Notes under the pieces: generated by a model
The model's input: the letters and a program-made list of their open reading frames with translations, nothing else
What the model was told of the DNA's origin: nothing
Database searches by the model: none
DNA from: Variovorax paradoxus B4
Lineage (GTDB): Bacteria > Pseudomonadota > Gammaproteobacteria > Burkholderiales > Burkholderiaceae_C
DNA: 64,000 nucleotides
Assembly: GCF_000463015.1 (NCBI RefSeq)
Contig: NC_022247.1
Location: 682,001 to 746,000, forward strand
Reading direction: 5' to 3'
Translations under genes and position numbers: made by a program
Part shown: piece by piece, positions 17,651 to 26,205 of the stretch
Numbering within the stretch: position 1 is the stretch's first letter
How the letters are laid out: each line of letters begins with the position of its first letter

Positions 17651-17935
17651 TCAATCGAAGGCGACGACGGTGACTTCGGCATCGGCGGTGCCGGTGAAGC
17701 GGGTGGCGATGCGCTCGATCTCGGCGAGCTGGTCCATGGCCTGCGAGCACGCGAAGCCGTACTTGGCGCGCACGCGTTCGGAGGCGATGCCCAATGCCTC
17801 GCGCGAGCGCTGCAGGAAGTCTTCGAGCGCATAGCGCTCGCCGGGCGCGAAGAAATCCTGCACCACGGACGAGGGCGAGTAGCAGCGCGTTTCGCTGGCG
17901 TCGGGCCAGCGCACCTGGAAGTGCATCACGGGCAT
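17651..17935 (-). CDS. nitG: Nit1C small protein (MSMEG_0570 family, NitG)
   Basis: This 94-residue protein (MPVMHFQVRWPDASETRCYSP at the start, FLQRSREALGIASERVRAKY near residue 45) matches the MSMEG_0570 family of nitrogen-starvation-response proteins in the Nit1C cluster. It ends with a short beta strand AEVTVVAFD. It has no membrane segment and no known activity. It overlaps the preceding AIR synthase-like gene by ten bases, so the two are translationally coupled. Confidence 0.88.
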   Translation of the reverse strand: MPVMHFQVRWPDASETRCYSPSSVVQDFFAPGERYALEDFLQRSREALGIASERVRAKYGFACSQAMDQLAEIERIATRFTGTADAEVTVVAFD

Positions 17936-18924
17936 GCGAGCGCCTCATGCGGTGGCTGGATGAAGGCATCACTACCGAAGTCCCACAGCAGGGCCTCGTT
18001 GCCGCCTGCCTGCAACCGCACCTGCCGCGTCGAATCGACCTCGCCGACCACCGCGCAGGCGATGTCGCACGCGGCGAAGCGGCCGAGCACCGGCGCGACC
18101 TGCGAAGGCGGCACGCTGAGCACGAAGCCGTAGCTCGGAAAAGAAGAAAGCCAGCGCAGCAGCGGCACGCCGCCGGGCCTGGGCAGTGCATCGAGGTCGA
18201 TGCGCGCGCCGACGCCGGAGCACTCCAGCAGCATCATCGCGGTGCCCACCGCACCGGCCATGCTGATGTCCTTCGCGGCGCGGCAGAGCCCGTCTTCCGC
18301 GATGGAGGGCAGCAGTTCGAGGTCCGCGCGCAGCCGCGCGGCCGGCGCCGTGGTCGAAGCGTTCCAGTAGGGAAAGGGCTCCTCGTAGGCGCCGCGCAGG
18401 TCGGCCGCCATCACCAGCAGGTCGCCGGGCTTCGCATCGAAGCTCGTGAGCAGCTTGCGTGCGTGGCCGAGGATCGCGACCGCGAGCTGGGGCCGTTCGC
18501 TGCGGTTGTTGCTGTGGCCGCCCACCACCGGCACGCCGTAGCGCACCGATGCCTCGGCCATGCCGCGCAGCACCTCGTCGGCAGGGTCCATGCCGGTGCT
18601 CCACAGCGCATCGACCACCGCCGTCGGGCGGCCGCCCATCGCATAGATGTCGCTCACGTTGACCATCACGCCGCAGTAGCCTGCGAACCACGGCATGCGC
18701 ACGATGAAGTCTTCCACCATGCCTTCGATCGCGAACAGCAGGTAGCCGCCGTGCCCGTCGGGGATGGCCGCGCAGTCGTCGCCAATGGGCACGGCCTGCG
18801 CGAGCGCGGCATGGCCGCCGGGCAGCGACCGGCCGAGGGTCGACACCACGTCGCTGATGTCGCGCTTGTGGGCGAAGCCGCGCGTGGCGCGCAGCGCTTC
18901 GGCGATGGCGTGGACATCCGTCAT
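17926..18924 (-). CDS. nitF: Nit1C AIR synthase-like protein (sll0787 family, NitF)
   Basis: This 332-residue protein has the PurM/AIR synthase fold. PIGDDCAAIPDG near residue 46 is the nucleotide-binding start, VNVSDIYAMGGRPTAVVDALW near 87 the core, and GGHSNNRSERPQLAVAILGHA near 136 the glycine-rich loop. KDISMAGAVGTAMMLLE near 222 is the second-domain helix. PurM-like enzymes activate an amide or formyl oxygen with ATP; here the substrate would belong to nitrile or cyanide assimilation. It overlaps the GNAT gene by four bases. Confidence 0.88.
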   Translation of the reverse strand: MTDVHAIAEALRATRGFAHKRDISDVVSTLGRSLPGGHAALAQAVPIGDDCAAIPDGHGGYLLFAIEGMVEDFIVRMPWFAGYCGVMVNVSDIYAMGGRPTAVVDALWSTGMDPADEVLRGMAEASVRYGVPVVGGHSNNRSERPQLAVAILGHARKLLTSFDAKPGDLLVMAADLRGAYEEPFPYWNASTTAPAARLRADLELLPSIAEDGLCRAAKDISMAGAVGTAMMLLECSGVGARIDLDALPRPGGVPLLRWLSSFPSYGFVLSVPPSQVAPVLGRFAACDIACAVVGEVDSTRQVRLQAGGNEALLWDFGSDAFIQPPHEALACP

Positions 18925-19481
18925 GACAGCACCTTCGCGCGCGTGACGAAGCCGCTCACCGGGTCGTGGCAGGGCGGGTAGAAAGCGAGCCCCGCCTGCA
19001 TGCGTGCGTGCGGGCGGCCGTGCACCGAGATCTCCTCGAGCATCTGCCAGCCCAGCTTCTGGAACAGAGGAACGTTCTGCATCTGCACCTGCGCGAAGAA
19101 TTCATCGCAGCCGAGCGCGTTGGCGCGCGACACCGCGAGCCGTATCAGCGTGGCGCCCAGGTGGCCCTGGCTGCGGAACGCGGGATGCACCGCGAGGCGC
19201 GAGCCCCACCATTCACCCGGTGCCTCGCCGCGGTGGATGCGCACCGTGCCCACCACCTGCTCGGGCATGCCGCCGTTGCACGACATGGCGACCAGCAGCT
19301 GCGCATGGCCGTCGATCGCGTCGCGGTCGTCGCGCGCGAAGATGCCCTGTTCGATGCAGAACACCGCCCGGCGCAGCGCCATGGCTTCGTCGCGTTCCCA
19401 CTGCTGGGCCGCTTCGCGCACCAGGTATTCGACCGGCGCGTAGTGCGGGTCGAGCCCGCTGAGGTCGTCGATGCACAGCAT
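18921..19481 (-). CDS. nitE: Nit1C GNAT N-acyltransferase (MSMEG_0567/sll0786 family, NitE)
   Basis: The 186-residue protein has the GNAT fold: LRRAVFCIEQGIFARDDRDAID near residue 37, VVGTVRIHRGEAPGEWWGSRLAVHPAFRSQGHLGATLI near 76-110 including the acetyl-CoA pyrophosphate loop (RSQGHLG), and EFFAQVQMQNVPLFQKLGW near 126. It would transfer an acyl group to an amine made in the Nit1C pathway. Translation starts at ATG 19481, two bases after the stop of the radical SAM gene. Members of this family are nearly always found beside the sll0787 protein, as here. Confidence 0.88.
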   Translation of the reverse strand: MLCIDDLSGLDPHYAPVEYLVREAAQQWERDEAMALRRAVFCIEQGIFARDDRDAIDGHAQLLVAMSCNGGMPEQVVGTVRIHRGEAPGEWWGSRLAVHPAFRSQGHLGATLIRLAVSRANALGCDEFFAQVQMQNVPLFQKLGWQMLEEISVHGRPHARMQAGLAFYPPCHDPVSGFVTRAKVLS

Positions 19482-19483
19482 GC

Positions 19484-20605
19484 TCAGCTTTCGTTTTCTT
19501 TTTCGTAGACCGACAGCGAGGAGCAGGCGCCGCACTTGCCGCAGCCCGCCTTGATGTCGGCCGAGCGCAGGCCCGCGGCCACCACGCGCTCGCCCAGCGG
19601 CGCCAGTAGCGACTTCATGAACTTCGGCGAGGGCGCCGGATGGTCCTCCAGCGGCGTGCCGCTGATCGGCACGAAGGGCACGACGAAGGGGTACACGCCG
19701 CGTGCGAGCAGCTGGTCGCAGGTGCCCAGGATGGCCTCGCGCGTGTCGCCCAGGCCGGCCAGGATGTAGGTGCTGACCTGGCCCCGCCCGAACACGCCCA
19801 CCGCCGCCTCGAAGGCGCTCATGTAGCGAGAGATCGGCACCGTGGCCTTGCCCGGCATGATGCGTTCGCGCACCTCGGGCGTGACCACCTCCAGGTGCAT
19901 GCCCAGCGTATCGATGCCCGCGGCCTTCATGCGGTGGAACCACTGGTCGTCGTCGGGCGGCTCGCACTGGCCCTGGATCGGGATGTCGACCGCGGCCTTG
20001 ATCGCGAAGGCGCTCTCGCAGAGGATGGCCGCGCCGCGATCGGTGGCATTGGGCGTGCCGGTGGTCATCACCATGTGCTTCACGCCGTCGAGCAGCACGG
20101 CCGCGCGCGCCACTTCGGCGAGCTGCTCGGGCGTCTTGCGCGCGATGGTTCGGCCGGCCGCGAGCGACTGGCCGATCGCGCAGAACTTGCAGCTCTTCCT
20201 GCGGCTCTCGTAGCGGATGCAGCTCTGCAGCACCGTGGTGGCGAGCACGTCGCTGCCGTGCAGCGTGGCAATGTGCGAGTAGGGCACGCCATCGAAGGTC
20301 TGCATTGCATAGAACCGCGGCTGCTTCGGAAAGCTGATGCTCGCAATGGGAATGCTGCCGCGCATCACGCGGCTCACGCCCTCTGCATCCGGCGCCTCGG
20401 CCGTGAACGGCGAGTGCCACGCGCTGGAGGTGTGGACCGGCACCATGATCGTGTGGCCGTCCACCGTCACGGCCTTGTGGTCGGACGGGCCGGCGCCGCC
20501 GCGGCGGCTCGCCACGCCGGCGGAAGGATCAACCAGCCGCAACCCGAAGGACTGGAGTTCGGTCATCAGCTGCCGGCTGTCCGGCGGGGTCGTCGTGGTG
20601 GTCAT
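19484..20605 (-). CDS. nitD: Nit1C radical SAM protein (MSMEG_0568 family, NitD)
   Basis: This 373-residue protein has the cysteine cluster [15 protein letters not shown] near residue 140, spaced C-x9-C-x2-C, which differs from the usual C-x3-C-x2-C of radical SAM enzymes but fits the MSMEG_0568 family. A TIM-barrel with [13 protein letters not shown] and [17 protein letters not shown] follows, and near the end [12 protein letters not shown] offers further iron-sulfur ligands. It would carry out a radical step in processing of the nitrile product. The first 77 bases overlap the end of the nitrilase gene; an alternative ATG at 20566 reduces this to 38 bases. Confidence 0.9.
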   Translation of the reverse strand: MTTTTTPPDSRQLMTELQSFGLRLVDPSAGVASRRGGAGPSDHKAVTVDGHTIMVPVHTSSAWHSPFTAEAPDAEGVSRVMRGSIPIASISFPKQPRFYAMQTFDGVPYSHIATLHGSDVLATTVLQSCIRYESRRKSCKFCAIGQSLAAGRTIARKTPEQLAEVARAAVLLDGVKHMVMTTGTPNATDRGAAILCESAFAIKAAVDIPIQGQCEPPDDDQWFHRMKAAGIDTLGMHLEVVTPEVRERIMPGKATVPISRYMSAFEAAVGVFGRGQVSTYILAGLGDTREAILGTCDQLLARGVYPFVVPFVPISGTPLEDHPAPSPKFMKSLLAPLGERVVAAGLRSADIKAGCGKCGACSSLSVYEKENES

Positions 20606-21581
20606 GGTCGGGGCTCCGTGGAACGGTGGGGGTGGGAAAAGCGGCATGCATCGGCACGGTGGTCTGCGCCGGCCGGTCGTTGATGGCGAGCGACAGCAGC
20701 TCGGGCCGCGCGTAGTGGCCGACCGAATCCATCATTCGCTTGCGCTTGGCGATCAGCGCCATGTCGAGGTCGGCGACCACCATGCCTTCGCCCTCGGTGA
20801 GCGGCGGCGCGAGGTGCTTGCCCTCGGGCGAGACGATGGCGGTGTGGCAGCCGCCGCGCAGCGCCTTCTGCAGGTTGGCGTCGGGCGTCACGCTGCGGAT
20901 CTGCTCGTCGCTGAGCCAGCCGGTGGCGTTGACCACGAAGCAGCCCGACTCCAGCGCGTGATGGCGGATGGTCACTTCCATCTGCTCCGCGAAGATCGGG
21001 CCCACCAGCGAGCCGGGGAACTGCGCGCAGTGGATCTCCTCGTGCTGCGCCATCAAGGCGTAGCGCGCGAGCGGGTTGTAGTGCTCCCAGCAGGCGAGCG
21101 CGCCGACGCGACCGACGGCCGTGTCGACCACCTTGAGGCCGGCGCCGTCGCCCATGCCCCAGACCATGCGCTCGTGGTAGGTGGGCGTGATCTTGCGGCG
21201 CTTGAGCGCCAGCGTGCCGTCGGCATCGAACACCAGCTGCGTGTTGTAGAGGCTGCCGTGGTCGCGCTCGTTCACGCCGAGCACCACGACCATGTTTCGC
21301 GCGCGGGCCCGCTCGGCCACGGCCTGCGTGACGGGGCCCGGCACGACCACCGCGCGCTCCGCCAGCCGCAGGTGCGGCGCACCCTGCAGCACCGGCGGCA
21401 GCACGAAGCTGAAGTAGGGGTAGTAGGGCACGAAGGTCTCGGGAAAGACCGCGAGCTGCGCGCCCTTGGCCGCGGCCTCGTCGATGGCGCTGCACACCCG
21501 CTCGAGCGTGCCGTCGGGGCGCTCGAAGTCGGGCGCGATCTGGATCGCCGCGGCACGCACGATGCGGGTTGGGGAAGCCAT
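20529..21581 (-). CDS. nitC: Nitrilase of the Nit1C cluster (Nit6803 family, NitC)
   Basis: This 350-residue carbon-nitrogen hydrolase shows the complete catalytic triad: Glu48 in AVFPETFVP, Lys130 in [19 protein letters not shown] and the nucleophile Cys164 in [10 protein letters not shown]. It hydrolyses nitriles, including 2-hydroxynitriles formed from cyanide and keto acids, to the carboxylate plus ammonia. The C-terminus after about residue 320 is rich in His/Asp/Pro and read in a region that also encodes the N-terminus of the radical SAM protein, so it may be a late extension. It is second gene of the Nit1C operon, 15 bases after nitB. Confidence 0.94.
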   Translation of the reverse strand: MASPTRIVRAAAIQIAPDFERPDGTLERVCSAIDEAAAKGAQLAVFPETFVPYYPYFSFVLPPVLQGAPHLRLAERAVVVPGPVTQAVAERARARNMVVVLGVNERDHGSLYNTQLVFDADGTLALKRRKITPTYHERMVWGMGDGAGLKVVDTAVGRVGALACWEHYNPLARYALMAQHEEIHCAQFPGSLVGPIFAEQMEVTIRHHALESGCFVVNATGWLSDEQIRSVTPDANLQKALRGGCHTAIVSPEGKHLAPPLTEGEGMVVADLDMALIAKRKRMMDSVGHYARPELLSLAINDRPAQTTVPMHAAFPTPTVPRSPDHDHHDDPAGQPAADDRTPVLRVAAG

Positions 21582-21596
21582 CGCTCGGGTCCTGCC

Positions 21597-22079
21597 TTAC
21601 AGCGTCCAGGTGTCCAGGATGACGGCGCCGGCCTTCTTGTGCAGCAGCACGAGGTCCAGCACGTCGAGCGGATTGATCGGCGTGATGCCCTCGATCAGCG
21701 CGCCCTCGCCGTGGCCGTACAGCGCCTGCAGCGCGAAGCGGCAGGCATACACCTTGCCGCCTTCTTCCATGAACTTGCTGATCTGCTTGTTGAAGTTCTG
21801 GTGGCCCGGGAAGGCCTCGTCGCCCAGCGTCGGAAAGCCGCGCTGCACGCCCAGCGTCACGCCGGGCCCGTAGAGCAGGACCGAGGTCTCGTAGCCCTTG
21901 CGCCGCAGCCGCGTGGCCTGCAGCAGGTTGACGAAGCCGATCGAACCCTCGAAGGCCACGGTGTGGAAAGTGACGAGCGCCTTCTCGCCGGGCTCGGCCT
22001 TGACGTCTTCGAACACCTTCTCTTCGTAGTCGACGAGGAACTCGCCTTTCTCGTTGCGGGGGCGGGTGACTTTGGGCAT
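21597..22079 (-). CDS. nitB: Nit1C nitrogen-starvation response protein (MSMEG_0572/sll0783 family, NitB)
   Basis: This 160-residue protein is the first gene of the operon. It matches the MSMEG_0572/sll0783 family: [23 protein letters not shown] near residue 30, [34 protein letters not shown] near 60 and [27 protein letters not shown] near 98. This is a DsrE-like alpha/beta layout with a cysteine at about residue 113. The homologous gene in Synechocystis is induced by nitrogen starvation. The molecular function is unknown. Its promoter must lie in the 351-base gap shared with the MocR gene. Confidence 0.9.
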   Translation of the reverse strand: MPKVTRPRNEKGEFLVDYEEKVFEDVKAEPGEKALVTFHTVAFEGSIGFVNLLQATRLRRKGYETSVLLYGPGVTLGVQRGFPTLGDEAFPGHQNFNKQISKFMEEGGKVYACRFALQALYGHGEGALIEGITPINPLDVLDLVLLHKKAGAVILDTWTL

Positions 22080-22430
22080 GGGGTACTCCGGTTGAAGGAA
22101 AAGGGGGATGAACGCAGGTCTTGCGTGCCTCTCTCTTCGCAGGCGATGTGCCAGCGCCCGGCGCGGCGCATGCGATCAATGCGCGATCAATCCGCCCGGG
22201 TGCGGCCTGGGCGCCCGAAAACTTTTCTGGGGCGCCCGAAAAACCCCCTGCAGAGGCGGCCGGCACGGCCCTGCCTGCACCGGAAAGACGCATCCGCCAT
22301 GCGATCAATGCACCCGATCAACGGGGTTGATCGCACCTGATCGAGGCATCCGGCCCCCCTGGAGCGGGCGCGGTTCCTGCGTGCCTGATCGGTGGCCCGA
22401 TGCAATCAATGGATGCAATCAACTTTGCCG
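22080..22430. promoter_or_regulatory. Divergent Nit1C/MocR control region with three paired GATCAA repeats and a GGGCGCCCGAAAA repeat
   Basis: This gap separates the Nit1C operon from the MocR gene. It contains direct-repeat pairs: GCGATCAAT at 22172 and 22183 (11 bases apart), GCGATCAAT at 22301 with CCGATCAAC at 22314 (13 apart), and TGCAATCAAT at 22401 with TGCAATCAAC at 22414 (13 apart). Inverted TTGATCGC and CTGATC copies lie at 22327, 22337 and 22385. A separate pair GGGCGCCCGAAAA starts at 22209 and 22230 (21 apart). Direct repeats about one turn apart are known operator forms of MocR regulators. The last pair ends seven bases before the MocR ATG, as expected for autoregulation. Confidence 0.5.
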
Positions 22431-23828
22431 ATGACCACGATCACCGCCCACTGGCGCAAGCAGCTGCGCAACACCGCCAAGCCGGCCTACCTGCTGCTGG
22501 CCGAACTGATCGCCGACGACATCAAGACCGGCCGCCTCGCCGTGCGCGACCGGCTGCCCACCTTGCGCGAGCTCGCGGCCGAGCTGGAGCTCAACTACAC
22601 GACGGTGGCGCGCGGCTATGCCGAGGCGCGCAAGCGCGGCCTGATCGATTCGCGCGCCGGCACCGGCACCTTCATCCGCTCGGGCAGCCCGAGCCTGCGG
22701 CTGCGCGGCGGCAGCGGCGCCGAGATGACGATGAACATGCCGCCCGAGCCCGACGACGAGCACCTGATGGCGCGGCTGCACGACAGCGCGAGCCGCGCCT
22801 TCGCCGAGGCCGACCTGCACGACCTGCTGCGCTACCAGGACTTCGGCGGCACCGCGCACGACCGCGAGGCCGCGATGCACTGGCTGCGGCCCTTCGTGCC
22901 CGACGCCGGCATCGACCGCATCCTCGTGTGCCCCGGCATCCACGGCGTGCTCACGGCGCTGTTCTCGCAGCTCGCGCGGCCGGGCGAGCTGATCTGCGTG
23001 GAGTCGCTCACCTACCCCGGCGTGAAGGCCATCGCGGCGCAGCTGGGCGTGCAGCTGCATGCGCTGCAGCTCGATGACGACGGCCCCATTGCCGATGCCT
23101 TCGAGCACGCCTGCCGGACGCTCAAGCCCAAGGCGCTCTACTGCAACCCCACGCTGCTGAACCCGACCGCGGGCACCGTGTCGCGCGCACGGCGCGAGGC
23201 CCTGGCCGACGTGGCGCTGCGCTATGCGGTGCCGATCATCGAGGACGACGCCTACGGCATGCTGCCGCGCCAGACCCCGGCCGCGCTCGCCACGCTGGCG
23301 CCCGGGCTCACCTACTACGTGAGCGGGTTTTCCAAGTGCTTTGGCGCGGGCCTGCGCAGCGCCTATGTGTGCTCGCCCACCGTGGTCCAGTCGCAGCGCC
23401 TGGCTGGCGCGATGCGCGCGACCACCGTGATGGCCTCGCCCATCACCAACGCATTGACCACGCTGTGGGTCGAGGACGGCACCGCCGAGGCCATGCTGCA
23501 GGCCGTGCGCGGCGAATCGATGGCGCGGCAGGCGCTGGCCGCGCGGCATCTCGGCGGCAGCGGACTGCAGGCGCATCCCGAGGGCTTCCATGCCTGGCTG
23601 CCGCTCTCGCCGGGCTGGAGCCCGGTGGAGTTTGCCTCCTACCTGCGCACGCAGAACGTGGGCGTGGTGGCGAGCGCGGCCTTTTCCACCGATGGCGATC
23701 CGCCCGAGGCGGTGCGCATCTGCCTGGGCGGCCCGATGTCGCGCGAGCAGTGCGACCAGGCGCTGCGGCTCATTGCCGACACGCTCGCGCATCCGCTGCA
23801 TCCGCACGCCACGCTGCGCGGCGGCTGA
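22431..23828 (+). CDS. MocR-type (GntR-HTH plus aminotransferase fold) transcription regulator
   Basis: This 465-residue protein has a GntR winged helix at about residues 15-80 (LLLAELIADDIKTGRLAVRDRLPTLRELA and NYTTVARGYAEARKRGLID) and a class I aminotransferase-like effector domain. YVSGFSKCFGAGLR places the PLP lysine near residue 302, and EDDAYGML near 273 carries the pyridine-binding aspartate. MocR regulators sense PLP or an amino compound. Its divergent position makes it the likely regulator of the Nit1C genes; in Pseudomonas pseudoalcaligenes the cluster instead has a sigma-54-dependent activator, NitR. The ATG at 22431 has no clear ribosome-binding site. Confidence 0.88.
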   Translation: MTTITAHWRKQLRNTAKPAYLLLAELIADDIKTGRLAVRDRLPTLRELAAELELNYTTVARGYAEARKRGLIDSRAGTGTFIRSGSPSLRLRGGSGAEMTMNMPPEPDDEHLMARLHDSASRAFAEADLHDLLRYQDFGGTAHDREAAMHWLRPFVPDAGIDRILVCPGIHGVLTALFSQLARPGELICVESLTYPGVKAIAAQLGVQLHALQLDDDGPIADAFEHACRTLKPKALYCNPTLLNPTAGTVSRARREALADVALRYAVPIIEDDAYGMLPRQTPAALATLAPGLTYYVSGFSKCFGAGLRSAYVCSPTVVQSQRLAGAMRATTVMASPITNALTTLWVEDGTAEAMLQAVRGESMARQALAARHLGGSGLQAHPEGFHAWLPLSPGWSPVEFASYLRTQNVGVVASAAFSTDGDPPEAVRICLGGPMSREQCDQALRLIADTLAHPLHPHATLRGG

Positions 23829-23849
23829 GCGCGGCGGCCGTGGCGGTGT

Positions 23850-24299
23850 TCAGGCGCAGTCGAGCTTCATCGCCTCGATGCGGCCGCCGAAGCCGAGCTG
23901 GCGCATCAGGCCGCCCTCGCGGCTGTTCGCCGGGAAGTCGACCGTGCGGTCCCTGAACATCGCATGCTCGTACACCTTCAGCGTGGCGCGCGGGCCCACG
24001 CTGACGCTGTCGATGTCGCGCTTGAGCTGCCGTGCGGTGCCGCGGTCCATGCTCTGGACCTCGGCCGGTCCCACCAGCGTCAGCATGTCGCCCTGGAAGT
24101 TGCGGCCGGTATAGAACTGGGCCCAGCAGCCCGAGGCCAGCGCGGGGTCCTCGATGCGCACGGGCACGAGCAGGATCGTGGGATCGGGCTGGTTGGCCGC
24201 GGAGGCGGTGGGGCCGGCCGAGCGCGTGGGGCTGGCCATGTGGGAGCAGGCACCGAGCGCCACGGCGCCGGCAATCATGAGGTAGCGGAAATTCTTCAT
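23850..24299 (-). CDS. Secreted lipoprotein with beta/gamma-crystallin-like domain
   Basis: This 149-residue protein has a signal peptide ending in the lipobox VALGAC, with Cys18 the lipid attachment site. The mature part, from about residue 55, reads GCWAQFYTGRNFQGDMLTLVG and LKVYEHAMFRDRTVDFPANS, two segments with the F-x-G/Y-x-x-x-F-x-G pattern of beta/gamma-crystallin Greek-key motifs. Two conserved cysteines (in GCWAQ and at the C-terminal LDCA) could form a disulfide. It should sit in the envelope. The function is unknown; stress or envelope stability is a guess. Confidence 0.6.
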   Translation of the reverse strand: MKNFRYLMIAGAVALGACSHMASPTRSAGPTASAANQPDPTILLVPVRIEDPALASGCWAQFYTGRNFQGDMLTLVGPAEVQSMDRGTARQLKRDIDSVSVGPRATLKVYEHAMFRDRTVDFPANSREGGLMRQLGFGGRIEAMKLDCA

Positions 24300-24555
24300 T
24301 GGATGGGATGGTTGCTGCGGTTGGGAAGCGAGCCGCTCAGGCTAGCGGCCACGGTTTCCCGCCGCGTAGGAGCAAAGCCCAAGCTCCCGTCTCCGCGCCG
24401 CGACAGCGGCGTTTGCCGCGCGCAACGCCGGGCGCGAAATCTCCGCGAATGGCTGCGGCCCGGATGCGCCCCTTTCCTACGCCGGCCGGTGCTGCGGATG
24501 TCCAGTCTGGCGATTCGCACCCATCCAATTCTTTTGTTCAACATCGAAGGAAGCC
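24300..24555. promoter_or_regulatory. Divergent promoter region with two facing CCTAC motifs
   Basis: It separates the lipoprotein gene from the acidic-protein gene. Reading towards each gene, a CTCCTACGC (complement, around 24362-24370) and a TTTCCTACGCC (around 24475-24485) lie some 60-80 bases before the respective start codons. The same arrangement recurs at 26010-26205. GC-rich hairpin-forming sequence lies between them. Confidence 0.35.
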
Positions 24556-24918
24556 ATGGCCACGAGCAGCATCCTGGGAGGCGAACGCCCGCCGGAGGAA
24601 CCGAAGGGTACCGACGTCGACAGCCTGGGCCCCAGCGACACGAGCGACAGCGGAAGCGACGTGCGCACCTCGCGCGAACGCAGCGCCATTCCCGAAGACG
24701 CCGCGGAAGGCGCCATTCCCATTGCGCATGAAAGCAGCACCGATGCCGAGGGCACCGGCGAGCGTGCGTCGGCGGACGCTCCGCCGTCGGCGCCCGATGC
24801 GGACATCCTGCCGGACCGCACCGAGGACGCGGGCCCGGCCGCCGAGCTCGCCGGCACGGAAGAAGAAAACGACATCGACGACGAAGAAGCGGAGGACGCC
24901 GGCAACAAGCCCGCCTGA
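24556..24918 (+). CDS. Acidic, probably disordered protein of unknown function
   Basis: This 120-residue protein is dominated by Asp, Glu, Ser, Pro and Gly, with no hydrophobic core or signal peptide. It ends in an acidic stretch EEENDIDDEEAEDAG. The start at ATG 24556 is supported by GAAGGAAG upstream. I recognise no domain. Such proteins occur near general-stress genes in this group; the CCTAC motif upstream supports a stress-type promoter. It is followed after 20 bases by another unknown gene in the same direction. Confidence 0.55.
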   Translation: MATSSILGGERPPEEPKGTDVDSLGPSDTSDSGSDVRTSRERSAIPEDAAEGAIPIAHESSTDAEGTGERASADAPPSAPDADILPDRTEDAGPAAELAGTEEENDIDDEEAEDAGNKPA

Positions 24919-24938
24919 GGCGAGTTCGGTGCAACGCC

Positions 24939-25391
24939 ATGCCCGGCCAACTTGACTGCGCGCTCCACGGGCTCCAGCAGCTTGCCTACGCCCGGATCAC
25001 GCGCGAATTCCACCGCGCCTGGCAGGCGAGGGCGGCCTGTCCCGCGTCGTGCGAAGCCGCGATCGGCGGGTCGCACCGCCGGGTGCAGCGCTGCGAGCAG
25101 GTGCTCGCGCAGCTGCGCCTGCTGATCGACGATCCACAGCAGATCGCGAAAATCAAGATTGCGCGCGCGCTCTACCTGCGCCTGCTGCTGGAAAGCGCGC
25201 CCATGCGCCTGCAGTCGTGGAGCGACAGCGAGAGCTTCGACGACATGCCCAGGTCCCACCTGTTCGAATGGATTGCCTACGACTTCGAACAGCTCGAGCT
25301 GGCCGAGCTCGAGGGCTCCATGACGCCCGAGGAAGCCGCGTCGTATGCGCAGGCGCTCGACGCGCGCGCCAGCAGCCTGCGCGAGGAGTGA
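24939..25391 (+). CDS. Hypothetical alpha-helical protein
   Basis: This 150-residue soluble protein is probably all helical, with three cysteines in the first 45 residues (DCAL, AACPASC) and a charged C-terminal part DFEQLELAELEGSMTPEEAASY. I recognise no family. It is likely co-transcribed with the acidic protein gene 20 bases upstream. No motif supports an activity. Confidence 0.5.
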   Translation: MPGQLDCALHGLQQLAYARITREFHRAWQARAACPASCEAAIGGSHRRVQRCEQVLAQLRLLIDDPQQIAKIKIARALYLRLLLESAPMRLQSWSDSESFDDMPRSHLFEWIAYDFEQLELAELEGSMTPEEAASYAQALDARASSLREE

Positions 25392-25420
25392 GCGCGGGGG
25401 CGGGGCCGTCTGTCAGTCTG

Positions 25421-25648
25421 TCAGCCCCGGCCCAGCACGATCGCGCCGTCCTGGATGTAGCGGTCGAATTCGAGCTTGGGAATGGCCGCGGTCAGCGACT
25501 GGCCCTGGTCGGTCCAGGTGAGCACGACGCTGTCGTCGGCCATCAAGACCTGGCAGTTCCCCTTCGGAATCTTCAGCTGCGGGCCGTCGCCGGCGCGAAA
25601 GGCCACATCGCCAGCGATGCGGGCGTCGATCTGCGTGGTGGAAGTCAT
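25421..25648 (-). CDS. Small hypothetical protein (75 residues)
   Basis: This short soluble protein has alternating beta-type segments (NCQVLMADDSVVLTWTDQG, TAAIPKLEFDRYIQDGAIVLG). It has no signal peptide and no known domain. The ATG at 25648 is the only start that keeps the coding region after the end of the preceding gene; the longer open frame reads through that gene's other frame. It is second gene of a two-gene unit with the secreted Pro/Ala-rich protein, 16 bases apart. Confidence 0.6.
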   Translation of the reverse strand: MTSTTQIDARIAGDVAFRAGDGPQLKIPKGNCQVLMADDSVVLTWTDQGQSLTAAIPKLEFDRYIQDGAIVLGRG

Positions 25649-25664
25649 GGTTTTATCTGCCTTG

Positions 25665-26009
25665 CTATTGCGGCGCGGGGCGCGCATGGCGGTGGCTGCC
25701 GTCGCTGCGCTGCTCCTTGGAAGGATCGGCATCGCGCGTGGGTGCGAGGCCACCGGGCGAGCCGGCCGAGGGCGGGCGCGAGGTCTGCGTGCGCGGGCTG
25801 GCCGGGCCCTTGTCGGCGCCGAGCTGGCGCTGGTCGGTCGCGCCGCCGGGCTGGTCCGCGGGGCGCGTGGCCGGCGGTTTTTCCGCATCGCTCACCGGCG
25901 GAGCGCGCGTGCCCTTGGGCGTGCCGGTGGGCTGGGCCGCCGCCGCCGCCGCGGCCAGGGCGGCGGCCGCGAGGCCGTAGTGGAAGAAGCGCAATGGTTG
26001 GCTGTGCAT
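25665..26009 (-). CDS. Secreted Pro/Ala-rich low-complexity protein
   Basis: This 114-residue protein has a signal peptide of about 25 residues (LAAAALAAAAAAAQP with an Ala-x-Ala type cleavage site). The mature part is rich in Pro, Thr, Asp and Gln and should be unfolded in the periplasm. It starts at ATG 26009 behind AGGATTCCTCC. No domain is recognised. It diverges from the basic small protein gene across a gap that contains paired CCTAC motifs. Confidence 0.55.
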   Translation of the reverse strand: MHSQPLRFFHYGLAAAALAAAAAAAQPTGTPKGTRAPPVSDAEKPPATRPADQPGGATDQRQLGADKGPASPRTQTSRPPSAGSPGGLAPTRDADPSKEQRSDGSHRHARPAPQ

Positions 26010-26205
26010 GGAGGAATCCTCGAAAAGAAGCTGCGAGCCTCCTTTCTCGCGCAGCCTCGCCGCGTGCTTGTAGGCAGGGACAGCATTCCCGCGCCGGTGG
26101 CGGGCCTGCGCGCGATTCGCTTGCGCCGCAGACGCGCTGCCTTCCTACGCACGCGTCCGGCACTGCGGCGCACGGTGGAATTTTCTGGCAAAGGAGGAAT
26201 CCAGC
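26010..26205. promoter_or_regulatory. Divergent promoter region with paired CCTAC motifs
   Basis: Towards the minus-strand gene the complement reads CTGCCTACAAGCACG (about 26066-26080), and towards the plus-strand gene GCCTTCCTACGCACG lies at about 26139-26153. Each is 55-70 bases from its start codon, as in the 24300-24555 gap. A strong ribosome-binding site AAGGAGGAATCC precedes GTG 26206. Confidence 0.35.

Noticed and set aside
23336..23956. Plus-strand frame of 206 codons overlapping the end of the MocR gene
   Set aside because: It is out of frame with the aminotransferase domain and Arg/Ala/Gly-rich.
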